From the NCBI GenBank assembly GCA_014656015.1, contig BNBP01000055.1, forward strand, positions 1 through 45,573: a DNA stretch of 45,573 bases. Direction: 5' to 3'. The notes under the pieces were generated by a model. It had not been told where the DNA came from and searched no databases. It saw only the letters and a list, made by a program, of their open reading frames with translations. Of this stretch, positions 1 through 9,283 are shown in pieces. The translations under genes and the position numbers were made by a program. Each line of letters opens with the position of its first letter. Positions within the stretch are counted from its first letter, which is position 1. The DNA is from Streptomyces griseoaurantiacus. Lineage in GTDB: Bacteria; Actinomycetota; Actinomycetes; Streptomycetales; Streptomycetaceae.

Positions 1-123
1 GCCGAGCGACGCGACGCCTACACCGCCTGGCTCCACACCTACAATCACCACCGCGGACACACCGCGCTCGAGGGCCAACCACCCGCCAGCCGCGTCCCCA
101 ACCTCACGGGTCAGTACACCTAG
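1..123 (+). mobile_element. IS481-type transposase, C-terminal end (cut by window edge)
   Basis: An open frame enters from the left edge and stops at TAG 121-123, giving 40 residues. The tail contains YNHHRGHTALEGQPP followed by a short SRVPNLTGQ-like end, the usual C-terminus of the integrase-core (rve_3) domain of IS481-family DDE transposases in actinobacteria. In this family the tail follows the last catalytic Glu, so no catalytic residue is visible here. Whether the element is intact cannot be judged because the window starts inside it. No clear terminal inverted repeat is seen before the next gene apart from the stem-loop at 126-157. Confidence 0.75.
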
Positions 124-125
124 TC

Positions 126-157
126 GGCGTTCGAACACCGGCCGGCGCTCGAACGCC
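126..157. terminator. Stem-loop between transposase end and peptidase gene end
   Basis: Arms GGCGTTCGA (126-134) and TCGAACGCC (149-157) pair perfectly around a 14-nt loop. The site lies between two converging genes, so a bidirectional terminator is the simplest reading. It could also be part of an IS end. Confidence 0.45.
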
Positions 158-173
158 GCTTGTACGGGTGGCC

Positions 174-1478
174 TCAGACCTCGTCCCTGACCAGCGCCAG
201 CAGCCGGTCCAGGACGCGGGGACCGCCGGCGCGCAGCCCGTCGTGCTCGAACTCGTCGGTGACCCAGGTGCGCAGGCCCCGGATCGCGCGGGCGGTCTCC
301 AGCGCGTGCGCGGTGTCGACGTACATGTCCTCGTGGTAGACGGCGGCGGCCACCGGCACCTCGTTGGCCGCGAGGCGCTCGCTGTCGTACAGCGGCGCCC
401 AGTCGGCGCGGGCCGCGAGCAGGTCCGCCGTCTCGCGCAGCGGGCGCAGCGCCGGATCGGACTCGAACATCCAGGGGTGCACGGACTCCCCGGTGAACAG
501 CACCGGACCGTCCCCGGCCAGTGCCTTCGCCGCGTCGAACTGCGGGAACTCGGCGCGCACCCGCTCCGCGGACCAGGCGGTGGGGCGGCCCTGTCGGGTG
601 TAGATCAGCTCGTGCATGAGCGCGTACAGAGGGTGCCCGGCGTACGAGAGCTGCGCCTGCGCCTCCTCCAGGAAGGCGTCGGAGAGCGCGGGCCCCTCGG
701 GGGTGGTGACGAAGGCGTCCTCCAGGAGGTAGTGCAGCCGGTGGCTGCCCTCGGAGCCGCCGAGGAGGATGCCGAGGGACTGGAATGCCTCGACGGTGAG
801 CCGGTAGCCGCCCGGCAGCACGACGGGTTCGTGGGCGAGGAGGTGCTCGGCGATGCGCCGGGCGCGCTCGACGTCCTGGGGGTAGCGGTCGTAGTGCGCG
901 GCCACCTTGCGCTCGATGCGGGGGTACGCGGCGCGGTAGACGTCGTCCGCGTGGGCGCTCAGCGAGGGCAGACCGCCCGTGATCAGCGCGGCGCTCAGGC
1001 CCTCGGGCGCGGTGGACAGGTACCGCACGGTGCAGAAGCCGCCGAAGCTCTGGCCGAGGACGGTCCAGGGGGCGCCGCCGGTGAGCCGGGGGCGGATGGC
1101 CTCGCAGTCGCGGACGATGGCGTCGGCGCGGAAGTGGGCGAGGTAGTCGGCCTGCGCCGCGGGGCCGCCGCGCAACGGCAGGGTCTGCCGGTTGGCGGGG
1201 GTGGAGGCGCCGGTGCCGCGCTGGTCGAGCAGGAGGACGCGGTACTCCTCCAGTGCCCGGCCGAGCCAGGCCTGCTTCCCGCTGAAACGGTTCGCTCCGA
1301 AGCCGGGGCCGCCCTGCAGGTACAGCAGCCAGGGGAGGTCCTCCCCGGCCTTGTCACCGGCCACGGCCTCGCGGGCGTACAACTCGATCCGCTCGCCTTC
1401 GGGATCGTCGTGGTCGAGGGGCACCGTGAACCTGTGATCGGTGAGGACGACGCCGGGTTGGCGGTAGGTGGGGCTCAA
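174..1478 (-). CDS. Alpha/beta hydrolase, prolyl aminopeptidase-like (S33)
   Basis: The 434-aa protein has the S33 signature: an oxyanion-hole LQGGPGFG segment near residue 55, a DQRGTG strand near 87, and the nucleophile elbow GQSFGG near residue 143. A late FEHDGLR segment can supply the catalytic His. Members of the family release N-terminal proline or other residues from peptides, usually in the cytoplasm, and no signal peptide is visible here. The start is a TTG codon (CAA on the plus strand, 1476-1478) behind AGGGAGACCCCC, which places a good ribosome binding site at normal distance. It may be the last gene of a leftward group with the AraC and MDR genes. The substrate could also be a small ester or amide. 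Confidence 0.8.
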   Translation of the reverse strand: MSPTYRQPGVVLTDHRFTVPLDHDDPEGERIELYAREAVAGDKAGEDLPWLLYLQGGPGFGANRFSGKQAWLGRALEEYRVLLLDQRGTGASTPANRQTLPLRGGPAAQADYLAHFRADAIVRDCEAIRPRLTGGAPWTVLGQSFGGFCTVRYLSTAPEGLSAALITGGLPSLSAHADDVYRAAYPRIERKVAAHYDRYPQDVERARRIAEHLLAHEPVVLPGGYRLTVEAFQSLGILLGGSEGSHRLHYLLEDAFVTTPEGPALSDAFLEEAQAQLSYAGHPLYALMHELIYTRQGRPTAWSAERVRAEFPQFDAAKALAGDGPVLFTGESVHPWMFESDPALRPLRETADLLAARADWAPLYDSERLAANEVPVAAAVYHEDMYVDTAHALETARAIRGLRTWVTDEFEHDGLRAGGPRVLDRLLALVRDEV

Positions 1479-1601
1479 GGGGGTCTCCCTGGGGCGTGCG
1501 AACGGTGGGGCGGGTGGTGATCAGTCCAGCACATGACAGGGGAGCACGCCGACGGGGGTGGGGGAATCCCTGTGCGCGGCGCCCGGCCGGGCCGTCCGCC
1601 C

Positions 1602-2519
1602 TCATGCGCGCAGCCGGGAACGGTACTCGCCCGGGGGCATGCCCCGGGCGCGCCGGAAGGCTCGGCTGAACGCGTGCGGCGAGCCGTAGCCGACCGCACC
1701 GGCGATCGACTCCACCGGTTCCTCGGTGTCGCGGAGCCGCAGCGAGGCCAGGTCCATGCGCCACTGCTCCACGTACGCGCCGGGCGTCTGCCCGAGGGCC
1801 GACCGGAAGTGCCGGGACAGCGTCGCCCGCGAGACGCGCGTCGCGGCGGCCAGGGACTCGGTGGTCCAGGGGTGCTCCGGCCGGGCGTGGACGCACGCCA
1901 GGGCGTCGCGCACGACCGGGTCGCGCATCGCGCCCAGCCAGGAACCGGACCGCTCCTCGGGGTGGCGGTCGAGCCAGGCCCGGACGAACTGGACGAGCAG
2001 GAGGTCGACGATGCTGTTGACGGCGGCGGTGGCGCCGAACCCCGGTTGGGCGAGTTCCGCCGTGAGGAGTTCGACGGTCCGGCCGAGCTGTGCGTTCTCC
2101 CCGGCCGCGACGTGCATCGGCCGCGCGAGGGAGGACAGCACCGGCGTGCTCACCTCGGGGTCCTGCTCGTAGTGAAGGGTGATCACCTCGGTCGTGGCCG
2201 GTGCCGATCCCAGACGCAGGGCGCTTCCCCGGTCGATGGCCCGGACGGCCGCCTCCCGGTCGCAGGTGCCCATCGCCAGGCCGGGGCCGCCGGCCATCCC
2301 GTGCGCGGTGCCGGGGGAGACCAGGACCGCGTCCCCGGCCCGGACCTCCAGGGGCTTGTCACCCGTGACGTGGAGCCACATCGTGCCGCGGGACACCACG
2401 TGCAGCGCCGCCCCCGGGTAGGAGTCCAGCCACTGGCCCCACAGCCCGCCGGCCTTCACCACCACCCCGAGCGCGCCGCGCGCCCCCGACACCCGCAAGA
2501 CCTCCGCCAGCACGTCCAT
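1602..2519 (-). CDS. AraC-family transcriptional regulator with cupin domain
   Basis: The 305-aa protein has an N-terminal cupin-like sensing domain of the AraC_binding/Cupin_6 kind, starting MDVLAEVLRVSGARGALG. A C-terminal AraC HTH covers about the last 100 residues: the first helix-turn-helix is around AATRVSRATLSRHF and the second around VGYGSPHAFSRAF. Such proteins usually activate or repress a neighbouring enzyme gene in response to a small molecule. Here the neighbours on the same strand are an MDR oxidoreductase upstream (98-nt gap) and an S33 peptidase downstream. The start was set at the ATG at 2517-2519. An in-frame ATG at 2528 would add three residues, and neither has a strong Shine-Dalgarno sequence. 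Confidence 0.85.
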   Translation of the reverse strand: MDVLAEVLRVSGARGALGVVVKAGGLWGQWLDSYPGAALHVVSRGTMWLHVTGDKPLEVRAGDAVLVSPGTAHGMAGGPGLAMGTCDREAAVRAIDRGSALRLGSAPATTEVITLHYEQDPEVSTPVLSSLARPMHVAAGENAQLGRTVELLTAELAQPGFGATAAVNSIVDLLLVQFVRAWLDRHPEERSGSWLGAMRDPVVRDALACVHARPEHPWTTESLAAATRVSRATLSRHFRSALGQTPGAYVEQWRMDLASLRLRDTEEPVESIAGAVGYGSPHAFSRAFRRARGMPPGEYRSRLRA

Positions 2520-2616
2520 GGGGGCCATTGTCCCCGGCCGCCGGACACCGCGAGCGCGCGAGGGCGGCCGCACACGGCCCGCGCACGGCCCGCGGCCGGG
2601 GCGGCCCCTTCGCGGC

Positions 2617-3525
2617 TCAGACCACGTCGAGGACGATCTTGCCCCGCACCGTCCGGTCGAACAGCGCCTGGGCGGCCTCGGCGACCTCCTTCCAGTCGCC
2701 CCGCCGTCCGACCGGCACCGTGAGCCGCCCGGCCGCCACGAGGCCCAGAAGATCCGTCAGCTCCGCGCCGGGCGGCGTCAGATCGCCGTAGGTGGCGATC
2801 CGGCGCGGCTCGCCGAAGCCGAACAGGGCGCCCGAGGGGAACGTGGTGTCCTCGCCCGAGGCGGTGCCGACCAGGTGGAGGGTGCCGCCCTCGGCGAGGG
2901 AGCCCCACGCCCGGGCCGTCAGCGAACCGCCGACCGTGTCCAGCACGAGGTCGAAACGGCCCTCGGTCCCCGCCAGGTCGGTCAGCACCTCGCCGGCGCC
3001 GAGCCCGCGCAGACCGTCGCCCCGGCCGGGCCCGCCGACGAGCGCCGTCACCCGGGCGCCCGCCAGCGCCGCCAACTGCACGGCGAAGCGTCCCACGCCG
3101 CCACTGGCACCGGTGACCAGCACGTTCCGCGCCAGCATGGACCGGGTGCGCAGCACGCGGAGCGCGGTGACACCGGCGATCCCCAGAGCGGCGGCGTCGG
3201 CCAGGTCCACACCCTCGGGGACGGTGCCGAGCCAGCCGGATCCGACGGCCACCCGCTCCGCCCACGCGTAGGGCGCCATCCCCAGCGCCACGCGCGCCCC
3301 CTCGGGCGGCCCCGAACCGTCGGAGGCGGCACGCAGCACGACACCGGACGCGTCGTGCCCGTGCACCGCGCCGGACGGCCACTGCTCCACGTACTTCAGC
3401 TCGCCGAAATTGAGACCGATGTGCCGTATCTCCACCAGCGCCTCACCGTCGGACGGCACGGGCTCGTCGACATCGGCGAACCGCACCGGTCCGGCCTCGG
3501 TGTGATCGACCACAAGGGCACGCAT
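2617..3525 (-). CDS. Zinc-less MDR oxidoreductase (quinone oxidoreductase-like)
   Basis: The 302-aa protein has the medium-chain dehydrogenase/reductase layout: an N-terminal GroES-like fold (MRALVVDHTEAGPVRF) and an NAD(P) fold with the glycine motif VTGASGGVGRFAVQLA near residue 125. The catalytic-zinc Cys and the structural-zinc four-Cys lobe are absent, which points to the quinone reductase/crotonyl-CoA-like branch. The usual substrate is a quinone or alpha,beta-unsaturated carbonyl, with NADPH. The start is the ATG at 3523-3525 behind AGAAGGACG; the 40 codons open upstream of it look non-coding. The AraC regulator follows on the same strand and may control it. Confidence 0.85.
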   Translation of the reverse strand: MRALVVDHTEAGPVRFADVDEPVPSDGEALVEIRHIGLNFGELKYVEQWPSGAVHGHDASGVVLRAASDGSGPPEGARVALGMAPYAWAERVAVGSGWLGTVPEGVDLADAAALGIAGVTALRVLRTRSMLARNVLVTGASGGVGRFAVQLAALAGARVTALVGGPGRGDGLRGLGAGEVLTDLAGTEGRFDLVLDTVGGSLTARAWGSLAEGGTLHLVGTASGEDTTFPSGALFGFGEPRRIATYGDLTPPGAELTDLLGLVAAGRLTVPVGRRGDWKEVAEAAQALFDRTVRGKIVLDVV

Positions 3526-3760
3526 AGGGATCGTCCTTCTTCCGCAGGGGCGCCGGAACACCCGGCGCCGGCGCCGCTTCGTCTCCGCGGAGAACCGCGC
3601 CGGCGCCTGCTGGAAACCCTTTCGCGCCGCCGGACCGGCGACCATGCCCGTCCGGATCGATCAGTTGACGATCTGTGTCAGCGCGCCGGCCGGGACGCCG
3701 GACGCCGCCCGAACCAGCGGCGGCCGCGGGCCGCGTGCGGCCCGGGTTTCGTGGGTCCCG
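3526..3760. other. Intergenic stretch, 235 nt
   Basis: No gene is supported here. An AT-richer patch at about 3655-3680 contains overlapping GATC/GTCAAC-type half sites and may hold the promoter of the MDR gene, which reads leftward from 3525. The rest is GC-rich with CCGGCGCCGG-type self-complementary runs. Confidence 0.4.
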
Positions 3761-4358
3761 TCAGCCGGGCCGGCAGAGGCCGGTACGAGGCCGGGTCCGC
3801 GCGAAGTCCGTCGCCGCCGCCAGGGCGGCCCGCTTGCCGTCCCGCCCCCGGAGCAGGTCGACCGAGGTCTGGGCGGAGCGCCCGGGCACGCCCTCGCGCT
3901 CCGCGACGGTCAGCGCCGCACGCAGTTCGCTCACCGCCAGTGCCGCGTGCGCGCGGGCCACCGGTCCGGCCCGCAGCATGCCGCCCAGCCCGGCCGCGGG
4001 GGCCGCGTCCTTCAGCGGCCCGTCGAGCGGCTCGGCCAACTCGCGCCCGTGGGCCGCCGTCGCGGGCGCGCGGGGGCCCGGGTGGTGCTGCCGTCCCCGA
4101 TGAGACCGAGATCGCCGCCGTCGCGGGCCCGCGGGAACCCGCCTCGCGCAGCACCCAGAGCGCGGTGAGCAGCGGGGAGCCGGCCCCGGGGTCGTAGCAC
4201 TGGACCCCGCACGAGCCGTCGGGCCTCTCGTCGAGCACCGTCGGATCGACCTGCCGCGTCTCGGGCCGGTGCGTCCCGGCGGCGTACAGCCCGACGGCAC
4301 AGGCGAAGAGCATGAACCCCAGCGTCAGCACCCACCGGAAGAACGGCACATGTCCCAT
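3761..4358 (-). pseudogene. Membrane-anchored protein of unknown function, broken by a frameshift
   Basis: Translation starts well at the ATG at 4356-4358 behind GGAGGGGGAGCGAG. It gives MGHVPFFRWVLTLGFMLF and one membrane helix (about residues 6-28), then a short extracytoplasmic-looking Cys pair (CGVQC). Coding character then drops to Arg/Gly/Ala noise. In the next frame the sequence becomes protein-like again (HGRELAEPLDGPLKDA, then an Ala/Leu/Glu-rich helical stretch) and stops at 3761-3763. The span is 598 nt, one base more than a multiple of three. Removing one base from the G5 run at 4070-4074 restores one frame of 198 residues. This is either a real frameshift or a homopolymer sequencing error. 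The family is not recognised. Confidence 0.65.
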
Positions 4359-4471
4359 CTCGCTCCCCCTCCCCCCGAAGGGCCCCCAGCATCCCGGGGC
4401 GGCGCCGCGGGGGTGAGGGGCGGGCCCGGCAGCGCCCGGAGGGGCGGAACTGCTGGGCCCGGCAGGTGGCG

Positions 4472-4528
4472 GGGCCGGGCCCGTCCGGAGCCCGAAAGGC
4501 GGCCGGGCCGGGCCCTCTCCGGAGCCCG
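4472..4528. repeat. Two near-identical 23-24-nt GC-rich direct repeats
   Basis: Copy one (4472-4494) and copy two (4505-4528) share GGGCCGGGCCC, then two or three pyrimidine-rich bases, then CCGGAGCCCG. Each copy contains a GGGCC/GGCCC self-complementary core. They sit just after the stop of the leftward gene at 4544 and may act as its transcription stop. Confidence 0.5.
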
Positions 4529-4543
4529 GCAGGCGCCCCCGGC

Positions 4544-5584
4544 TCACCAGTCGCCGTCGGCCACCGGCTTCCCCGGGGCGTCCCCCAGCGGCTTGATCTG
4601 GCCCGGGGCCGGGGACTGCCAGGGTTCGTGGTCCTCACCCAGCCACTCGCCCACCGGCTGCACCGACGTCAGCTCCTCCGCCGGCGCCACGTCCGTCCCG
4701 TCCTCGTCGAAGTAGTCGAACCAGGGCAGCCCCGCACGGGTGTACGCCGCCCTGTCCACCGGCGAGGGCGGCGGTGCCTCGCCGGTGATGCGGCGCCACT
4801 CCGGCGGTGTCACCAGGTGCACGAAGACCCGCGCCCCCGGCTCCGAGGACCAGTCGGCCGCGGGACGCTCGTCCCGGTAGATCTCCTGCCGCATGGTGCC
4901 GCCCACCCCCAGCCCCATCGCGGCGGCCCGGCGCTTGGGCGCGGACCCCGGCGCCGCCCCCGGTGCGGCCATGGCCATCGGCGCCGGCGGAGCGCCGTAG
5001 CCGCCGGCCGCGCCCGCCGTGCGGGACGCCCGTGCCAGCCGCCGCTGGTCCGCCCGCCACCGCTCCAGCTTCTCGGGACTCAGCGGGAAGGACTGCAACT
5101 GGATGCCGCCCCACACCTCCTCGCCGGTCACCTGGCCCTCCACCGTCGCCCCCAGCCCGAGCGGCACCGCCACGAACTGGCGCACGGTCCCCTTCCCGGA
5201 ATTGATGCCGTCGAGCCAGGGCTGGCGCGGCAGCACCACGTAGTTCTGCGGGTCCCGGTCCAGCCGGGCGCTCCACGGCCTGCCCGAGACCGCGCACACC
5301 TTGCCCACCCCGACCTGCAACGCGGCCGGCTCCGTGGAACCGCCGAAGGCGAGCCACATCGCCTCCCGCAGGTACACCGGCAGCATCACCCCGCCGCGCT
5401 CGCGCCACTCGGCCGGAACGGTCTCCGCGTAGTCCTCCACGCGCCGGACGGGGAACTCGCCGAGCCCCGGCGGCAGCGCGTGCGTGCCCTTCTCCGGCAG
5501 CCGCAGCGTGCGGATGAAGCGCACCCGCACACCGCCCGGCAGCAGCAGTGTGTTCCCGTCGATCCGTACCGTGTCCTCGGGCAT
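4544..5584 (-). CDS. Conserved hypothetical protein
   Basis: The 346-aa soluble protein starts MPEDTVRIDGNTLLLPGG at the ATG at 5582-5584; the 55 codons open upstream are rich in Arg and look non-coding. The ordered N-terminal part (about residues 10-185) contains MLPVYLREAMWLAFGG and WLDGINSGKGTVRQF. An Ala/Gly/Pro-rich linker follows at about 205-240. The C-terminal part is acidic and Trp-rich and ends in a WQSPAPGQIKPLGD-type tail. No signal peptide, membrane segment or catalytic motif is recognised. The compact N-terminal module looks like a structured domain, and the C-terminal half repeats short aromatic-acidic segments. No function is assigned. Confidence 0.7.
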   Translation of the reverse strand: MPEDTVRIDGNTLLLPGGVRVRFIRTLRLPEKGTHALPPGLGEFPVRRVEDYAETVPAEWRERGGVMLPVYLREAMWLAFGGSTEPAALQVGVGKVCAVSGRPWSARLDRDPQNYVVLPRQPWLDGINSGKGTVRQFVAVPLGLGATVEGQVTGEEVWGGIQLQSFPLSPEKLERWRADQRRLARASRTAGAAGGYGAPPAPMAMAAPGAAPGSAPKRRAAAMGLGVGGTMRQEIYRDERPAADWSSEPGARVFVHLVTPPEWRRITGEAPPPSPVDRAAYTRAGLPWFDYFDEDGTDVAPAEELTSVQPVGEWLGEDHEPWQSPAPGQIKPLGDAPGKPVADGDW

Positions 5585-5758
5585 GTGCCGTCCCCCTGTC
5601 CGCCTTCCGGGCCCCGAGGCCCCGTCGGCCTCATGACCTCGTCGGTCTCGTCGTCTCCTCGGCCTTGCTTCGGCCGGGTGTCCGTGTCCGGCCCTCCGGC
5701 CGCGGCGGCTCGCGCGCCGGCCGGTCCGGCGCGTTCTCCGTCCACTCACTGAACGCCG

Positions 5759-7033
5759 TCAGGGGGCCGGCCGGTTCCGGCCGCGGCGGGGGAGCGGGAA
5801 GCGTTCGCGGAGGCGGGCCGGGCGGGCGGTGCCCAGGGCGTCCCGCAGCCGGGTCAGCCACCGGGCGCGTTCCCGCTGCTCACGGGTGTAACGGTCCAGC
5901 TCCTCCAGTAGGCGGCGCGAGCGGTGCTCGGTGTCCATCTCGTCCAGGATGCGGTTGACCTCGGTCAGCACCGCCCCCTGCAACTGCCACTGGCCGGGGT
6001 CGCGCTGCACCTCCTCCAGCATCAGCCGGGCCAGCCGGTCGCGGGTGGCCGCCGCGGTGGCCAGCTCGTTGGCGAGCCGTTCCTCCGCCGACTCGGCGTT
6101 GCTGCTGACGTGCGTGGTGACCAGCACCGCGTAGCTGACGACGGCGTCGGCGACCTGGGACAGCAGCTCCTCCACCACCACCCCGATCCCGGGCCGGAAC
6201 AGCGGCCCGGGATCGCGGGCCTTGGCGAGGTCGGCGAAGGAGCGCGCCAGCACCCGCAGCACCACCGTGCAGATCTCCAGCGTGTCCAGGCCGGTGCGCA
6301 GCACCACCCGGTGCAGCAGTCCCTCCCGCACGCGCGGGTTGAGTTTCAGGCTCTCCTCGGCCTGCCGCAGGGAGGCGTCCACCCCGACGATGTCGTGGTC
6401 GAGGCGGCGCGCCTCGTAGAGCCGGGCGGTGGCCCGCTCCACCTCCGTGCGACCGGCCGCCTCCTCGCCCATGCGCAGCATGAGCTGCCGCATCCCGCGC
6501 GCCAGTTCCTCGATCGACTCCCCGGCGGTGCCCACCCACACCGGGGGTGCGAACAGCAGGTTGGTGGCCATGCCGACCACGGCCCCGATCAGGGTGTCGA
6601 GCACCCGCACCCACGCGGTGGAGCCGACCTGGGTCACGCCGAGGACCAGCATGGCGCTGATCGCCACCTCGACCACGAACTCCTCGACCCGCACCAGTTG
6701 CCCGACCCCCAGCGCGGCCAGGATCAGCAGGGCCAGGCTCCACCAGGTCAGGCCGACCAGCACGCTGAACCCGATGGCCACGACCACCCCGGCCACCACC
6801 GCGTTGACGCGCCGGATGCCGGTCGTCAGCGTCGAGTACAGGGTGACCTGGACGACCAGCAGGGCGGTCAGGGGCGCGGTGAGCGGCAGGTGCTCGGGAC
6901 TCAGCCGGAGGGCGACGATGTACGCGACGGTCGCGGCGGCGGTGGAACGCACCGACTGCACGATCACGGGATCGCGGTGCCACTTCGCCACCTGACCGGT
7001 GATCACGGACCAGGGCCTACGTACCTCTCGCAT
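5759..7033 (-). CDS. FUSC / aromatic acid exporter family membrane protein
   Basis: The 424-aa protein has about six hydrophobic segments in its first 170 residues, beginning near AAATVAYIVALRLSPEHLPL. A charged, largely helical cytoplasmic domain of about 230 residues follows and ends in a basic tail. This is the layout of half-size FUSC/ArAE proteins, relatives of the E. coli AaeB efflux component. The family is linked to export of aromatic acids, but the substrate is unknown here and no membrane-fusion partner gene is adjacent. The start used is the ATG at 7031-7033. No strong Shine-Dalgarno sequence precedes it, so a start a few codons downstream is possible. Confidence 0.8.
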   Translation of the reverse strand: MREVRRPWSVITGQVAKWHRDPVIVQSVRSTAAATVAYIVALRLSPEHLPLTAPLTALLVVQVTLYSTLTTGIRRVNAVVAGVVVAIGFSVLVGLTWWSLALLILAALGVGQLVRVEEFVVEVAISAMLVLGVTQVGSTAWVRVLDTLIGAVVGMATNLLFAPPVWVGTAGESIEELARGMRQLMLRMGEEAAGRTEVERATARLYEARRLDHDIVGVDASLRQAEESLKLNPRVREGLLHRVVLRTGLDTLEICTVVLRVLARSFADLAKARDPGPLFRPGIGVVVEELLSQVADAVVSYAVLVTTHVSSNAESAEERLANELATAAATRDRLARLMLEEVQRDPGQWQLQGAVLTEVNRILDEMDTEHRSRRLLEELDRYTREQRERARWLTRLRDALGTARPARLRERFPLPRRGRNRPAP

Positions 7034-7122
7034 CCCTGGACCATTGCCCCCTCACCGGCGCATCGAACGCATCCGCCCCTCCGCTCACCTGGGTGCACCG
7101 GCCCGGGCGGGCATGAAGTGCG

Positions 7123-7629
7123 TCACTCGGCGCCGGGGACGTCCAGTTTGCCCAGGAACGCCGAGAGGTTGCCCAGGGTGCGCTCGATCTGCTCCTCGGT
7201 GGTCAGGCTCTCCTGGAACCTGCCGCCGCCCTCCGGGACCTTCTTGCCGCGCACGTAGAGCGAGCAGGCCAGGTCGGTGCACATGTACAGACCGACCGAG
7301 TTGCCCTCACGGCCCGCCGCGCCCGCCTTGCGCGCGGTCATCAGGGAGACGCCGCTGCCCGGGTGGGTGGTCAGGCACAGCGAGCACATGCTCCGGTGCA
7401 GGAAGCCGCGCTGCGCGGAGGCCAGGCGAAGGGTGACGCCGACGAGCCGGCTCCCGCGTTCGGTGACCAGGTAGCTGCGGTCGGGGGCGCCCGGGTCGCG
7501 CCAGCCGAGGAAGTCGAGCGCCTCCCAGTCCCGCTCGCCGAGGTCCCGGGGCACGGAGAGCCGCTGCGCCTCACCTTTCGAACAGTTGACGAACGAGCCG
7601 CGGATGTCGCGCTCGGTGAGGGATCGCAT
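7123..7629 (-). CDS. FBP-domain zinc protein (FusB-like C-terminal treble clef)
   Basis: The 168-aa protein carries the four-cysteine pattern of the FBP C-terminal domain: CSLC at residues 82-85 and a CTDLAC segment with Cys117 and Cys122. The LYxCTDLxCSLYVRGKK block is typical of actinobacterial members. The related staphylococcal FusB/FusC proteins bind elongation factor G and rescue it from fusidic acid, so an EF-G-directed role is a family-based inference. The start ATG at 7627-7629 has AGGAGCACGCC in front. The promoter region holds three CTAGG-type repeats inside a larger inverted repeat (7652-7688), which suggests dedicated control. The gene appears to be transcribed alone. Confidence 0.8.
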   Translation of the reverse strand: MRSLTERDIRGSFVNCSKGEAQRLSVPRDLGERDWEALDFLGWRDPGAPDRSYLVTERGSRLVGVTLRLASAQRGFLHRSMCSLCLTTHPGSGVSLMTARKAGAAGREGNSVGLYMCTDLACSLYVRGKKVPEGGGRFQESLTTEEQIERTLGNLSAFLGKLDVPGAE

Positions 7630-7651
7630 GGCGTGCTCCTGAAGTGTTTGC

Positions 7652-7688
7652 GTGTGAGCCTAGGGTTCCTAGGTTTCTAGGATCACAC
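7652..7688. promoter_or_regulatory. Nested palindromic operator candidate upstream of the FBP gene
   Basis: Outer arms GTGTGA (7652-7657) and TCACAC (7683-7688) enclose CCTAGG (7659-7664), CCTAGG (7668-7673) and TCTAGG (7676-7681). The cluster lies 23-59 nt before the FBP start codon, where a regulator could block the promoter. The binding protein is unknown. Confidence 0.5.
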
Positions 7689-7754
7689 ATACGGTAGGGA
7701 GCGAATGCCGGAGGGCGCCACGGGTTTTCTCGGGGCGAGCGGCGCGGAAAGGGA

Positions 7755-7791
7755 GAGGACCCTCCGCGCGCCTTCGCGACGGAGGGTCCTC
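7755..7791. terminator. Strong stem-loop after the beta-glucosidase gene
   Basis: GAGGACCCTCCG (7755-7766) pairs with CGGAGGGTCCTC (7780-7791). The pairing can continue inward as CGCG/CGCG past one bulged A, giving about 16 base pairs and a 4-nt loop. It lies about 100 nt beyond the stop of the leftward beta-glucosidase gene. Confidence 0.75.
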
Positions 7792-7889
7792 GGGGGCACT
7801 CTGCCGAACCCCATGCCGCACGGGTGGCCCGTCCCGTGCGGCTCATGCGCCCCGGCGGCACCGCCCTACCCGTGTGGCGCAGTACCGCC

Positions 7890-9239
<1,350 letters not shown>

Positions 9240-9283
9240 GGGGGTCCTTTCGGGAAGGCGGTGCGTGGGGGCGGGGGGTGCGG

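Noticed and set aside
168..1520. Long plus-strand open frame opposite the S33 peptidase gene
   Set aside because: It is a shadow in high-GC DNA; its residue composition is Gly/Ala/Val/Arg-rich without motifs, while the minus frame has full S33 motifs.
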